A stretch of 64,000 nt of DNA from Parascedosporium putredinis (taxonomy: Eukaryota > Ascomycota > Sordariomycetes > Microascales > Microascaceae). The translations under genes and the position numbers were made by a program. The notes beneath the pieces were generated by a model, which searched no databases, was not told where the DNA came from, and was given only the letters and a program-made list of their open reading frames with translations. Shown here piece by piece: positions 49,107-60,855 of this stretch (its first letter is position 1; each line of letters starts with the position of its first letter). The stretch spans positions 372,001 to 436,000 of the forward strand of contig CASHTG010000001.1 in the NCBI GenBank assembly GCA_949357655.1. The letters are read 5' to 3'.

Positions 49107-50190
49107 ACACGTGTTGGATGATGAGGCACAAGTGTGGATGGACAGACAAGAGTTTTTTTCTTTTTTTGCTCTCGCCCTCTCAAAGAGATTGCCGCTTTGC
49201 ATATTCCGAACTTGGTTCTGGCGCAAGCTCCTTTCCTTCATGTACGAGCAGATTATGGTCGTGGACCCGACCTAGATACCAACCAATTTAAAAGGGAGGC
49301 TTTCACTCATTGCCGAAAAACCATCAATGAACCAATATTTTTGTGACGATGGGAACCCTAAGAAGGTCTGTCGAGTTGAGGTTTGGCCCTGTCTGTCCTA
49401 GAGAGGGAGACGGTTGACCCATGGGACGCTCCTCATGCAGCACAACACGAGCCTCAACCCTTGAAAGCAAAACGGCTTGGAAAGGGGCTGTATAACCGAG
49501 TTTAACCCAGCGGGCAAACCGGTTTCACTACGATAGCTGCACAAAGGGGGTGGGGATGGTAGTCTCATCCTATCTGGCCCGCTACAACTTGCGTATGTGT
49601 TCGAAAACCTCATCAGTCATTATATTTTGATGCGAGCTAATCGACATAGCGTCATACTCCGAACAAAACAGCGGCAATCCTCCATCTTGACCGGTCGATA
49701 TCGAGACCCAAAAAAGGGGGAAGAGGAGAAGAATAGAACAAAGAAATGAGAAAAGCGAAGAGAAGAGAGAAGTCAGGATAGAAGGTCCAGGGGAAAAGAA
49801 GAACAAGGAAACAAGAAAAGAAGAATGAAGAAAAGGGACAGGCTATCTTCGACCAAATAAATGGCAGAAGGGGATGAAAGGAAGGAACTAGGGGCTAGAT
49901 GTGTGAAGGTTGCTCAACAGTTCAAGTTTTTTTTTTGAAAACAGACAAAACTGTCCAGTCAAAGAAGACACAGCCCCCAAACACGAAGAAGAAGAAAAGG
50001 TTCTGTATCAAGAGAGGTCCGACTCCCCAGGTCTTTCAGCAGGACGCCGTGTTTGTTTAGAGATGAAACGAGAGACACAAAAGCCCTGTAAAACGCCGGT
50101 TATTAGAAAGAAAAAAACAAGAAAAAAGGAAACCCCAGATCAGCTCCTCCACCCTTTGAACCTCCCATCATAACTCGCGCCATGGCCGGA
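49107..50190. other. intergenic, convergent 3' ends
   Basis: About 1.1 kb between the stops of the convergent CID/RS and PP2A B56 genes. A-rich and G-rich tracts, no gene seen. Confidence 0.6.
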
Positions 50191-52679
50191 TCATCGCCCA
50201 CTTCGTGCGGAGCCTGTCGACTGTTGCCTCTCGTGGAGGGCGGGAAGGCGCTCTCTACGATCACCATCTTGGAGCTTTAACGAGTCTAGGCGCTTCTGGT
50301 TATCATCAGAAGCAGGATCGACGTCGCCGGGCCGGGAGACGGAGCCCGAGTGGCCTCGACCGTTGGCACCGTTGGTTAGCCTTCGCTGGTTTGCCTGTTC
50401 CGCGATAGCCTGCCACTTTCGCTGCCGCATGTTTTCACGCGCAGCCGCCGAATTTTGTTGCTCCGTGTACTCGTGGGAACAGTCGTCGAAGAGCTGGGGG
50501 TTGATCTCCATAAACAGCTTCATAGCATTATATACCATTCCGTGAATTGTCCTGTGGTCGCGAGATTAGCCAGTGTTCCAGCCCTACCCAGCAACGTATG
50601 TTTTCAATCTCGTAGGGCCATTTAATGTGTAAACAGACCTGTTCCAGTGTCCCTTAGAGTTTTCGTACAGGGGAGCAAACATAATGGGTAAGATGATCTC
50701 GACATTATCGCTAACGAGATTGCAGAAATACTCGTTATTCCAGAAGTACAGCGCGCGCTCGGCAACCTGGAAGTGGGGGCTAGCGACCGACTTGGCCAAC
50801 TGGTGGAACAAGGGCTCTTGGACCTTGGCAAACTCTGCAGGATCCATGACCTCGAAAATATCCTCAACCTCGTTGAGGAACATGACTTCCTTGGTGCTGT
50901 TGACTTTGGGCCAGTAGCGGAGCAGTCCGAGAACAACCTAGAGGTGACACCGTTAGACACGAATATTCGCCCCTCTGCAGGCGCTGGCTTATCTCGGCCA
51001 ATATCATGAACAGATAGGGTGGGCAGAGAAGGAGAGTGGCGAACGCGGGCATTCCGTGCGAATCAATTACACATACCTCTTCAGTGAGAGAAGCATCTTT
51101 TTCTAAGAATTGCACGATACAGTAGGCGAGCTGAGGGTGGTACATGCTGAGGCTCTTGACCTTATGGAGCGGGAGGAGAACGCGGGTGAGGAAGGTCTTG
51201 TGCTCCTCTTTGAGAGGGAGGGCGAATCCGTTGATGATGGACCCTAGAATCTCGAGAAGCTCGGCGATGCCATTGAACCTCTCCGTCTCATAGGTGAACT
51301 GGAAAAACACGTTGTTGATGGATTTTCGGATAAAGGATCGCAGATTCAAAACTTTCCGTAAATGCGGTGGAGCGTGGTCTTGAGGAAGTCCCTTTCACGC
51401 GGATCCTCAGAATCGAAGAGCTCCAGCAGCTGGAGGACGAAGCTGTGGTCAATGTATGCCTTGGCAATGTTGGTGTTGAAATCTTGGCTCTCAATAAAGC
51501 GGAGGAAGAACTCATAGACAACTTGGATATGGGGCCAGGCAACCTCAAGCACTGGCTCATCCTCTTCTGGGTCAAATGCTTCGCCCTGGGGATTCACAGG
51601 GGAGGGATCGGGCGGAAAAGATTCTTGGCAAACATCTCAACGACTTTGGGATACATGGGCTCCACGATAACCTGGCGATTGTTGGCGACATAGTCGAGGA
51701 GCTCGTGGAGGGCAAGCCTCTTGATCTCCTTGGATTTCATGTCGGCGCTTGCATCATTGAAGTCAAAGATGACGTTACATTGGTCAATCTTCTGCATAAA
51801 GAGCTCCTGGCGACGATTGGGGGACATCGTGAAACCCAGGTAGCTTTTCGAGCTCGCGATGAGGGGATATTTCGAAACGCGACGAGTGCTGGCGCTTGGG
51901 GGTTCTGAGTCCCTCGGGAACGACGTCTTTGGGAGTTATCTGGTGGATTCGGTCGTACGCGAGGGACTTGCCGGCCTTCGGAGGGGCCAAATCCCCGGGA
52001 AGTGTTTCGGTGGCGCCGGGGGAGGAATGTGCGGCTATGGAGAGGTTCATGTCAGCTCCTCATAAAATTGCAGACGTTTAAGAGACGCGAAATACGGCGA
52101 GGTTGGGACGTGGGCAAACATTGGTAGGGAGCATCAGACGATGAGTTGGGCGAAGAATTTTGGCAATGAAAAGGGCACGTACCATTGGGGAAGGGCTGAC
52201 GATAACGGTGGGGGAAGAATGCCATGCCGGGCTTCCTTTTGGCCATTCGTAGCGGCACCACCTCTTTCTGGACTTCCCTGGGACCCTAAAGCAGGTATCT
52301 GTGGCGCCTGTTGGTTCGCACCCTCACCCGAACGGAAGCCGGCGTTGCTAGGGGTAGAGGTTTGTTTCGGATGTCGTTGAGCGTTGATGTGGACGAGGCG
52401 GGCGTCAAGACGGGAGACTGATTCGCATCGCGGGAAGATGCCGGCGAGGCGGCTCCGTCTTTGGCATCCTTGTTCTTCTTGGAGGGCTTGTTAGGGTCCT
52501 TCCCCGAGAGAGCTGAACAGAGGGCGCCGAGGTGGCCAGCAGTTAGCAACGAGGCTTTGATCATGACCTGCCAGCGAGCGGCCAGCAAGAGTCGAGGCGC
52601 GGGATAAGAGTTCGCTTTATCCAGGGAATATACGAGAGATGAAAGCACATGCACTTACGACTTTCTGAAACCGCTTCAT
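50191..52679 (-). CDS. RTS1: PP2A regulatory subunit B56 (Rts1-type)
   Basis: Targeting subunit of protein phosphatase 2A. Leftward exons: 52679-52659 (21 nt, MKRFQKV), 52512-52183, 52034-51077, 50937-50639, 50551-50191. The disordered N-terminus (GKDPNKPSKKNKDAKDG) leads to LRTPKRQHSSRFEI and the B56 HEAT-like core: LFMQKIDQCNVIFDF, WPHIQVVYEFFLRFIES, DPRERDFLKTTLHRIYGKF, SFIRKSINNVFFQF, LLPLHKVKSLSMYHPQLAYC, LRYWPKVNSTKEVMFLNE and AERALYFWNNEYF. The disordered tail ends STGSARSGR. Breaks on the plus strand: the GGGG-type run near 52502-52504 (inferred), G52351-52354, G52210-52214, G52018-52022, G51819-51823 (two short or one extra), G51599-51602 and A51348-51351. Every frame change matches the exon phases. 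Confidence 0.93.
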
Positions 52680-53218
52680 CTTGGAGGTCGCCAGTTTGGG
52701 CTGTCGTTCGAGGCCCGGCACTCGCGGTGGATTAAGGTTGGTGCGATTAAGGGGCGCGGCTGAGTAACGGCGGCGGGGTTATTGTTCTATAAGATATGGG
52801 GCAGTTGGTGGGTGCGTGTGTCGAATGGGGCGGGTCTAGTGAGGTCGGGTGAGGGTCAGCGTCAAATCATTGATCTCCGAAGCAACATAGCCAGGACCCG
52901 AGGAGGTGACGAGCAATATTATCCAAGATGTTCGAGGGGTGGCCCACGGCAATCTACTAAACGAAGAAGCGAAAATAAAATAGCCAACAAGACGTAAGGG
53001 CTCAAAGCGGGAAGAGAAGAGGGAAGCAGTGAAACCGTACTAGAGCAAAACAAAGGTGAGGCTTATGGAATGGCGGGAGAAAAAAGGAATTAAAACTAAG
53101 AGCAACGCATTGATCTGGATGGCAGAACGGGGCCGGTGATGGGGGGGTTGGAGAGACAGGGGTGAGAATGAAATTACCGGCAATGCAATACCCGGGGTTG
53201 TGCCAGAAGCCAGCGGCT

Positions 53219-53251
53219 GGCGGATGGCGGATGGCGGATGGTGGCGGATGG
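53219..53251 (+). repeat. short GGCGGAT tandem repeat
   Basis: Four near-identical 7-bp units in tandem, the last interrupted by three bases. Non-coding. Confidence 0.8.
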
Positions 53252-53895
53252 AATTGTGTCGCGTCTTGGATGGGTCACCAGGGTCTGGTTTGTGTACCTC
53301 GCTCCAACAGTGTCAAAGGTCCCAATCAAAATAGGGAAGTGTCGAAGAGGGAGCCAAAAAAGAAACGGCGCTGTTGCGACCACAAAGTTCGACTTGATTT
53401 AATGTCTGCAGAACTGCGTGCGTTTGAGATCCAAAGGAGGGGAAAAGGCGAGGCAAAGATATGGAAAATGCGAGACAGAAATCCAAGTTTTACTCAGTCT
53501 CCTCTACTGCTCTGGCTTCTTATTCCTGTAACAATTCAGAGTTGAACGTTCAGGTTGAATGAGGTGACGCCCCTAGGCAGAGAGGCGGACTAGTCGAGAG
53601 GCTCAGGGGCCAACAACTGACCCAGAACGCAAATGCGATTGGTGGTGCCTCTGTCAAGATCGCATTGGGGGTTATGGTTGAGTTGGGGATATTCTTGCAG
53701 GGGCAAAGGGTATTTCGGGTTCTCTTCTATCGATGCGAGAGCCACAGTCGGGGGCTTGGTGGTGATCGCGGGGCCTCGGCCGCTAGGTTCGCTTCGACGC
53801 TCGATACCCAAAGGGGGAATGACTGAGTATGTTAGTATGTATATCTGGATCGAAAAGGATCCACCCAGGAGGAAAAGATGCTCAGCTCTCCAACT

Positions 53896-53925
53896 TGACG
53901 CCTGGTAACTTGACGCCTGGTAAAA
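53896..53925 (+). repeat. 15-bp tandem duplication
   Basis: Two adjacent identical copies of a 15-base unit beginning AACTTGACGCCTGGT. This looks like a recent slippage duplication in non-coding DNA. Confidence 0.85.
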
Positions 53926-56319
53926 GACCAGAGGCTGAGGCGTACGGGGCGAAGAGGGGAGCTTCGGATCTTTTTGTGTGCCCAGGCGAATGAGCGGGAG
54001 ATAGGCAACCACGATGAAATGCACTATTGGCAACAACACGATTCGTGGAGGAGTGAAGCTTGGAGAGCTAAGGGCTGGTTTACCTTGACACAAAGCGAGA
54101 CAGCGACGAGCAAGCGTCGTTCTTGGAAGTGACAGAGACGAGTGTCGAAGCTTGTCGAGGGCAAGTTGGCAAGACGGTTGGAAGTGGTGGGTTCGGTGGA
54201 CGGGGATTGGCTGGTCCGAGTGTCTTGGTTTTGGCAAGGGGTCGGTAGGGTGGTGCTGGGAGGAGGGGAGTGAGTTGAGGTCAGCCACACATGGGGGAAA
54301 CATGAGGAAAGGAGCAGAGGGGCCTGGTAGCCCTGGCAAGGCATAGGGGCGACGAGCAGATGCGGAAACAGAGAGGAAAGTGACAGGGGGAAGAAGGGCG
54401 ATATCAAACGCAAACTCACCACGCGTACTTACCTACCTGTGAAGAAGGATTGGTCTCTCAATGGCCTTGGAGAGTGTCGTGCAATGCATCCACGAATAGA
54501 TCAATAGAACTATGGATAGATGTTTCTGTGATGAGGGGAAGTTTACTGATAATAGATCCATTGACTGTTCGGTTGACGCTAGCCCATGCCAGGCCTCAAC
54601 TCCATCCATCCCCTCCACCTGGCCCTGTACGTACCTTTGACGTGCACTCAACTGATTGTTGGTTTGATAATAATAGTGTTTGGCCACACTGTGAAATCGG
54701 AAACATGGCGCTGACCCACAGCATCGAACGGAACCGGGCCAGCGCAACGATTCATCCAGCGAGTCCCTAATTGATTTGAACTTGGACGGATCAATTCCAT
54801 TGAGTCCGATATAAATGAATTGTTGGTAGTGGCCTTAGTGGCCTCGGGTTCTATCTGAACTTTCTGGTAGCTTCTCAGTCGTGGGTTTCTAGTCAGAAGG
54901 GCTGCAACGGGTCTGAATTGATGTTTACATTAGAGCTACTGCCGGGCGTGAAGCAATTAAATGCCCTACACTGCGCTTGTCGCGCTGGATATTGATCCAA
55001 GCCTCTTCTTCGGCTCTCTAACCTGAGATATAGAGAGGATGAAATAGAAGCACTCGCAGTGGCACTGGCGGGGGGAAGGGCTGTCCCCTAAAGTCCATAA
55101 TAGACCTAGGCCTATGCAGTCTTGTCTAGTCTTGTCGTTGAGCTTGTTTCACACGGGCAGGAGAACAGCTGGAGAGCTTTGGGGCCATCTCAAGCGTGAC
55201 GACAACGGCCAAGCTCTTGGGCCACAACCCGGTCCTAATTCCAGCCTTGATTTCAATCTACCGCTTAATCTGAGTGCCCTAGCCAATACCTCGAGAATCG
55301 TCCACTTGGTGAGTTCCGCCGCACAGTGGCGAGAACAGCGAATGTCGCTATGGCTTCGTCCCGGGTGGGCAGGTGACACTAAACAATGCAAATTAATTGG
55401 TCGGCATTCCTGCTCTTGTCGCCCCGCCGTGCTCTCTCATCTCGCACAGAAGGGAGGGGCCTTCAGCTCAATCCAATCCCCCTTTTATCTAGCTTGGCCA
55501 TCCCTTCTACGAAGTATGTTCTTCTAAGCATTATTCGTGAACTCGATGTAATAATACAAGTACCGTACGTTTTCAAGGTTTCTGTGTGCCAGCAAACCCA
55601 ATGGGTCGATCAAACCTGCCGGGAGCGACGTGTCGAGGAGAAGAGCAGAAACTCGGGAAGCTAGATTGAAGTTCGGTGCCCACTAGAAACGGCTGAACGG
55701 CAGCTTTACCTGTTGCTGTGCTTGTGCCCTTTGGGCACCAACCGTCGTCATTCACTGCTTGGTGACAGCCGTGGCTGGCTAGCTTGTGTTTCGAACCCAC
55801 TAAAGGAAGGGCCAGCCAACACCCGTCCCCATAATCACACCCTGCGAATAAACAAAAAATTCAAAAATCTATTAAAAACAATTGAACGAAAGCCAGTCCA
55901 TAGGAATGGGGCGCTAATCCCACCACAGCGGTCCCACCCACTCGTACCTGCATCGCCAGTTCCCGAGAGCTGGTGTGGTGCCACTGCTGACGGCTGGCAG
56001 AATTTTCCATGCATCTTCTCTGCTAGGCGACGCCGCTCAGCCTTGTCTCTCGCTCGACATCTTGAGCGTGATTGAAAGTCAGCTCTATTCACAAGGGAAC
56101 TATCAGGAATCGATTTAACCCTTGCGGTCTCTTAACATCCGTTTACCTTATCTTCTCCCACTCTCCCGAGGTGCCTCCCTCACTATGCTTGACTAGGGCA
56201 CCCTTGTTTCTTTCCCTCGGAGGCAAGCTGCTGTGGATGGGAGCAACACTAGAATAGGCGGTGCCTCAGCCCTTCCCAGTTAGGGGCCCATTTCTTTATT
56301 AGCTATCGAAATTTGCAAG

Positions 56320-58224
56320 ATGGACGCTCAAAGCGATATGATGGACGGGGACACCTCCAACACGGAGGATTATTTCGACGACAGCGACCCGGAACTTGGA
56401 GGACCCAGCATGACCCTCCAAGAGGATGAGACTCGCGCCATGGCCGAGGTGGGGGACGATGTTGAAGAGGTCGAAGAGGAGGGGGTGCGCCAAGATATGT
56501 CGTGCCCCCTCGGGCAATGGGCGCCGTAGAAGTCCCCATGATCGTCGCCGATATTGATCGCGCGACTAAGGCGTTTGGTAACATTACCACCTATAAACCG
56601 GTGGGTAGATTTCCGCGGCCTGAGCCACGAAGCTGGTGGCCATGATTGTAGCAATATTCAGGCCCGACTAACCCCCAAGTGCTAGTTCCTCGATCCCAAC
56701 AGGAATTCACTTCCCTTGTATATGGACCCTGAGAACGCATTTTGTCCATCTATCCTATCCCACAATGCTTCAACGCACAACGTGCTCCTCAAAGTAACAG
56801 TTCCGAGACGGACAGGGAGGAAGAGGAAGCGCGGGACTGGCGAGCCATGGGAAGGAGAGGTGTCGGCAAGCGGCACCGCCGCGCCCCAAGCAAGCGGTTT
56901 GCGTGACCAGGTCGCTTCCCAGAAACGGGCAGACCATCCTAAAACGGTCCTTCGAAAGCTTCAAGACAACCCCGAGAGCTACCAAGTTGAGACGGTGGGA
57001 GTGATTAAGCATACACATCGATACAGAGGTTGGTCTCCACCCTACACTCTCTCCTTTTCCCTTATTTATCCATTATCAATCACGATTATTCGGTGTCTTA
57101 GATCTAACCTTTACACACGGCAGGTCTTATGGATTTCCAAGTTGATCTCGGCAGGTCCGAATTCGCCTCTAACTTTGTCGACAAGATTCTTTCTAGAGAT
57201 GGTATGACATAGCGCGATCCTCTCCCCGGCCCCTGACCTCCTCTAAGCGCCGACCTAACCTTTCCCTGGCAGTGAGCAAGTTTAAGCAGTTCAAGATTGG
57301 CAGAGACATTGACTCAGGGCCCAAATCCGACATCATGCCTCCCCCAAATTCACGCACATGACCCTGCCCTTCAACTACGCCTACGAGCAGAACCCCTTTG
57401 TTCACGCCATAAAGGGCGACGAGGGTGAGGAGCAGGTCGTCAATACCACCGCCCCAGCCCTCGTTGGTTGCTTTATCGCCGCCACGGATCCCACTCCTCC
57501 TGCGCCCAACCGCCTGCCTAACCTCCTTGATCCCCTGACAGCCGAAGTCATCACCGCCGTCGAGGAGGCATTCGAGGTCCGGCCTATTTGGACCCGCCGC
57601 TCCCTCCTCAACTACCTCGGCCCCCGCCTCAAGAACTGGGGCCCGCTCAAGCGTTTCCTCGGCTACGCTGCCTACCAATTCAAAGGTGGGCCCTGGCGTG
57701 ATGCCCTCATGCCCTATGGCCTCGACCCCGCTCTGACCCAAAGTACCGTGTGTACCAGACGCTTTCCTTCAAGCTTCCCTCTATCAAAAATGCCGTCACA
57801 GCCCAAGGTGGCAACGCCAAGAAGAAATCATGGAAAAACTTCCGCCGCGCCCGCGACGCCGACCCCTACAAGTTTGAGGAGGACACGGCAGAGAGCCACA
57901 TCTTCAACGGTGACACCTACTACTCTAACGGCAAAGTTTGGCAGGTTTGCGACATCACGGACCCCACACTCGCCCGCATGTTCGCCGAGGCTAGCGTCCG
58001 CCCCAGCTGCGACGTCGAGAGTAGCGGCTGGTACCATCAGGGCCTGTGGGGCAAGGCCAAGGCCGTGATGAAGTGTAAGCTCGTCGCTGTGCTCTTCAAC
58101 CGTACCCTACCACCCAACGCCTTTGATCACCTCCTCCACGATGCTAGCCTCCCCCACCGAGGATGCTGAGAGGGCTACCAGCAGCCCCCGTACACTGCGA
58201 CGGCCGATGACATCGATGAAGCAG

Positions 58225-58258
<34 letters not shown>

Positions 58259-59013
58259 ACAGCAACAACAGCAACAACAGCAACAACGCCAACTACAATA
58301 CCAGCGCTCCACCTCTCTTACCCCGCCTCCCGGCGCTATTGTTTCCCTCCGTCTCCCCGACTTGCAGCTAACCAATGAGGAAGTGCGATTCCTAAAGGGA
58401 AGGCGAATCCGCTCCACGGGTAGGCGTAAGACGGAGAAGAAAAATTCATGTCCGTACAACTCAGCCGCAGGCCCAATCGGCCTTCTGCAGTACCCAAGGC
58501 GAAGAGTGGCGGTGGCAGCAGAAGCAGTGGCACCGGCGCCGGTGGTGATGGTGATGGTGCTGGTGGCGAGGGCGATGGCGATGGAAATAGTGGCAGTGTT
58601 AACAGCGGCGGTGCTGGCGCCGGAGGGGATACGGGTGCTGGCATCTCCGGCGATGGGACTACAGGTAGCGCGCCCCGTGGTGGACGTTCCCGCGCGGCAG
58701 CTGCCGGGCCCGGTCGGGATGCCCCGTGCCTGAAACGAAACTTACGGCCCGAACAGCCAAAGGCGGAGACGCCAAGGTGACGGCCCGGCCTCATGGAAGC
58801 GAGGCGTACGACGATGAGATGGATGTTGAAAATGATGATGACCTCGACGAAGTTGAAGACCGGGCCAGAGTAGAGGGCGATGCCGAGGAGGAAGACGAAG
58901 AGGATGAGGAAGAAGAGTACGATGAAGAAGAAGGTCAGGCAGAGTCGTACAGCGATGACCCCTATGCCTTCCTCGATGACGACGACGGTGTTGAATACAT
59001 TTATGACGATTAG
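56320..59013 (+). CDS. TFC1: TFIIIC subunit (Tfc1 / tau95 / GTF3C5)
   Basis: DNA-binding subunit of the RNA polymerase III factor TFIIIC, which contacts the tRNA A-box. Exons: 56320-56600, 56686-57028, 57124-57201, 57273-59013. Visible: acidic N-terminus; LPLYMDPENAFCPSILSHNAS and NVLLKVTVPRRTGRKRKRG; then the triple-barrel/DNA-binding half with PPPKFTHMTLPFNYAYEQNP, RPIWTRRSLLNYL, KRFLGYAAYQFKGGPWRDAL and RSDPKYRVYQTLSF. A polyglutamine run of about 20 is followed by a Gly-rich linker and a strongly acidic C-terminus. Breaks: G56512-56514, C57341-57345, C57726-57729, C58151-58155 (two short or one extra), near 58169-58172, A58440-58444 and C58722-58725. With these fixed, exon phases and frames agree throughout. 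Confidence 0.93.
58228..58292 (+). repeat. CAG/CAA polyglutamine tract in TFC1
   Basis: About 20 consecutive Gln codons, CAG at the start and increasingly mixed with CAA. The same bases would read polySer or polyAla in other frames. The Gln frame is chosen because the flanks EGYQQPPYTATADD and RQLQYQRSTSL read on from it and the frame bookkeeping requires it. Confidence 0.85.
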
Positions 59014-59205
59014 AACGAAGTCCCGACAACAGAGCAGTGGATATCCGGCGTATACAGAGGAGAATAGGCTTTAAACTAGCACAAGTCTATAGCGTTCTAC
59101 TCTACGTTTAAACACAGAAGCGCCGCACACCCCCATTGTTCCTAAACTCCTTCCGACTACTGCGTCCCTCCCGTACCGTGGACTCGCCTTTGCCCCAGTC
59201 CATTC

Positions 59206-60855
59206 TCACCATTCGAGCTCGACCTTGGTCCAGGAATCACTCAGTTCACTTGACTCCGCGTATGAACTTCCATCCTGAGACTCTCGACTAGCGACGGCGG
59301 GGCCTCCGTCCGAGCTTTCAAAGTGGCGGGCGGCCTCGCTAGAAACGGTGTACCGCGTTGTATAATCGGCGTGGACGCCGTCAACCTTGGCCAGACCCGC
59401 GGTAAGATGATTAACGAAGGCGGGGAACCCTTCGGTCCTTCGAAGGCCACATCGGATCGACTGCGACTCGGCGTGCTGAGTCAAGGCCGTGGCCGTCTTA
59501 AAAATCGAAAGCAACGAGGGCACTGAAAGTACTTAGGCTTGTAGTGAACGGACGATTCGAGATGATCGATGAATTTACACGCCGTGGGAAAACGTTCCCC
59601 GCTAAAATTATTGACTGTCAGTACGAAGATCACAGAAAACGATGGTTCGCCCCTTTTTCTTTTCTTTTTTTTTTTTTTTTTTTTTTTTTGGGGGGGCAAG
59701 GGCGCATTAAGAAGTTTAGCCACTTACACACAACCGGTCTTGGGACAGTGGTAATAGCCCGTGTACTCCGAAAAGTATTTCGACAAAACGAAATCATGAT
59801 GGCGGGGATTATTGGGAGACATGGGCCGACCGAAGTCTTCGTCCAAGAAGACGCCGTCCGACTGATCTCCGAATGAATCATTCTTCGAGCCTTCGTCCCA
59901 GGTGCATGCCTCGGGCCCATCGTAGCCCCCTGGCTGCACTCCGACCAAAGGCCTCCTTCCGCCGAAGCGGACTTCAAGCTAACCCAGCCCGTCTTTTCTT
60001 CCGCGGGTCCACTACCGATAACCCTAGGGCGGTTACGGAGGTGGGGAGGGAGCTGAGCCTCCCTGGACCGTTCCTCCGTATTCGAAAGTCCACGGGCGAT
60101 AGTGTCAACATGGCCAGCGGGACCTGAAGCCTGATCGCGACCATCATCCGAGCCCCGCCATTTCCCATGGGGTAGCCATGTCCAACCTTCGACTTCAGGC
60201 GAAGGTGCTCGTTTACCTTCTTGAACAAAGGTTGTCGTGTTCTCGGCACGTTTCTCCCTCTCCTTCTTCTCGTCGATCGCCTTCCACATGGCAGAAGCGT
60301 GCTTGAGGGATGGGAATGGGCATTCCTTGGGGGCTTCTTCATGGCTCTTGGCTTGGGCGCCATGGGCCCGGTCCATGCCAAGATAGTCGGCGGACGTTTC
60401 CTTTGCGACGGACAGAGTCTCGCCCGGCGCTTGTTCCAAGCGAGCCGCCATGGATAGCCTCTCCTTGCGGAGGGCGTCGAGTTGGGCCTTGGAGATGAGG
60501 CAGCGGTTCTTCTCAATGTGACCGATCAGCCCTCCCACACGATGAAAGATGCCGTGGCAGCCAGGACATTCCAGGTCTTGTTCGGCACTATGTGACTATG
60601 ATTGGTCGAGGAAGGTTAGCGTGGCGAAACGGAACCATGCGGCACGCTCTCGGAGAGAAGATGGGGGAAAGGCCAGCGACATACCTGGTAATAATGGAGT
60701 TTGACAGTGTCGGGATGTGAAAACATCATGCCACACACGGAACAATGATGGTGGCCCTCGCCTTCTATCATCTTTTGGCACTTGTGGGCCATTAATGAGT
60801 CGAAGTTCGGGTATACCTCGTGACACTCTTCGCAAGGGAGCGAAGCGTCCTCCAT
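59206..60855 (-). CDS. fungal C2H2-type zinc-finger protein, function unknown
   Basis: Leftward exons: 60855-60685, 60595-59728, 59601-59206. Zinc-binding parts sit at both ends: CEECHEVYPNFDSLMAH and CSVCGMMFSHPDTVKLHYY, then CPGCHGIFHRVGGLIGHIEK after the first intron, and near the C-terminus YYHCPKTGC (split by the second intron) and FQCPRCFRFFKTATALTQH. Between them is a charged, disordered region with GWTWLPHGKW. The protein ends SDSWTKVELEW. Breaks: C59926-59930 on the plus strand (one short, gives GGYDGPEACTWDEG) and A59500-59504 (one short, gives RFFKTATALTQH). The second intron (59602-59727) contains a long homopolymer pair. Probably nuclear; nucleic-acid or protein binding cannot be told apart. 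Convergent with TFC1, stops about 190 bp apart. Confidence 0.85.
59665..59696 (+). repeat. T25-G7 homopolymer pair inside an intron
   Basis: Twenty-five T followed directly by seven G, wholly inside the second intron of the zinc-finger gene (C7-A25 on the gene's strand). The printed length is unlikely to be exact, given run-length errors elsewhere. Confidence 0.9.

Larger units (their letters stand above)
52680..56319. promoter_or_regulatory. divergent intergenic region, B56 / TFC1
   Basis: About 3.6 kb between divergent starts. A 249-codon frame at 53590-54339 (minus) is Pro/Ser/Leu-rich and matches no family I know; it probably reflects pyrimidine-rich leader DNA of the B56 gene. Two small tandem repeats are listed separately. 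Confidence 0.5.

Noticed and set aside
53590..54339. 249-codon open frame (-) upstream of the B56 gene
   Set aside because: Pro/Ser/Leu-rich, contains the 15-bp duplication, no known domain; more likely leader DNA of the B56 gene. It could be an unknown gene, but I cannot support it.
58107..58459. polyleucine / polycysteine open frames (-) and polyserine frame (+)
   Set aside because: Other-frame readings of the CAG/CAA polyglutamine tract of TFC1.
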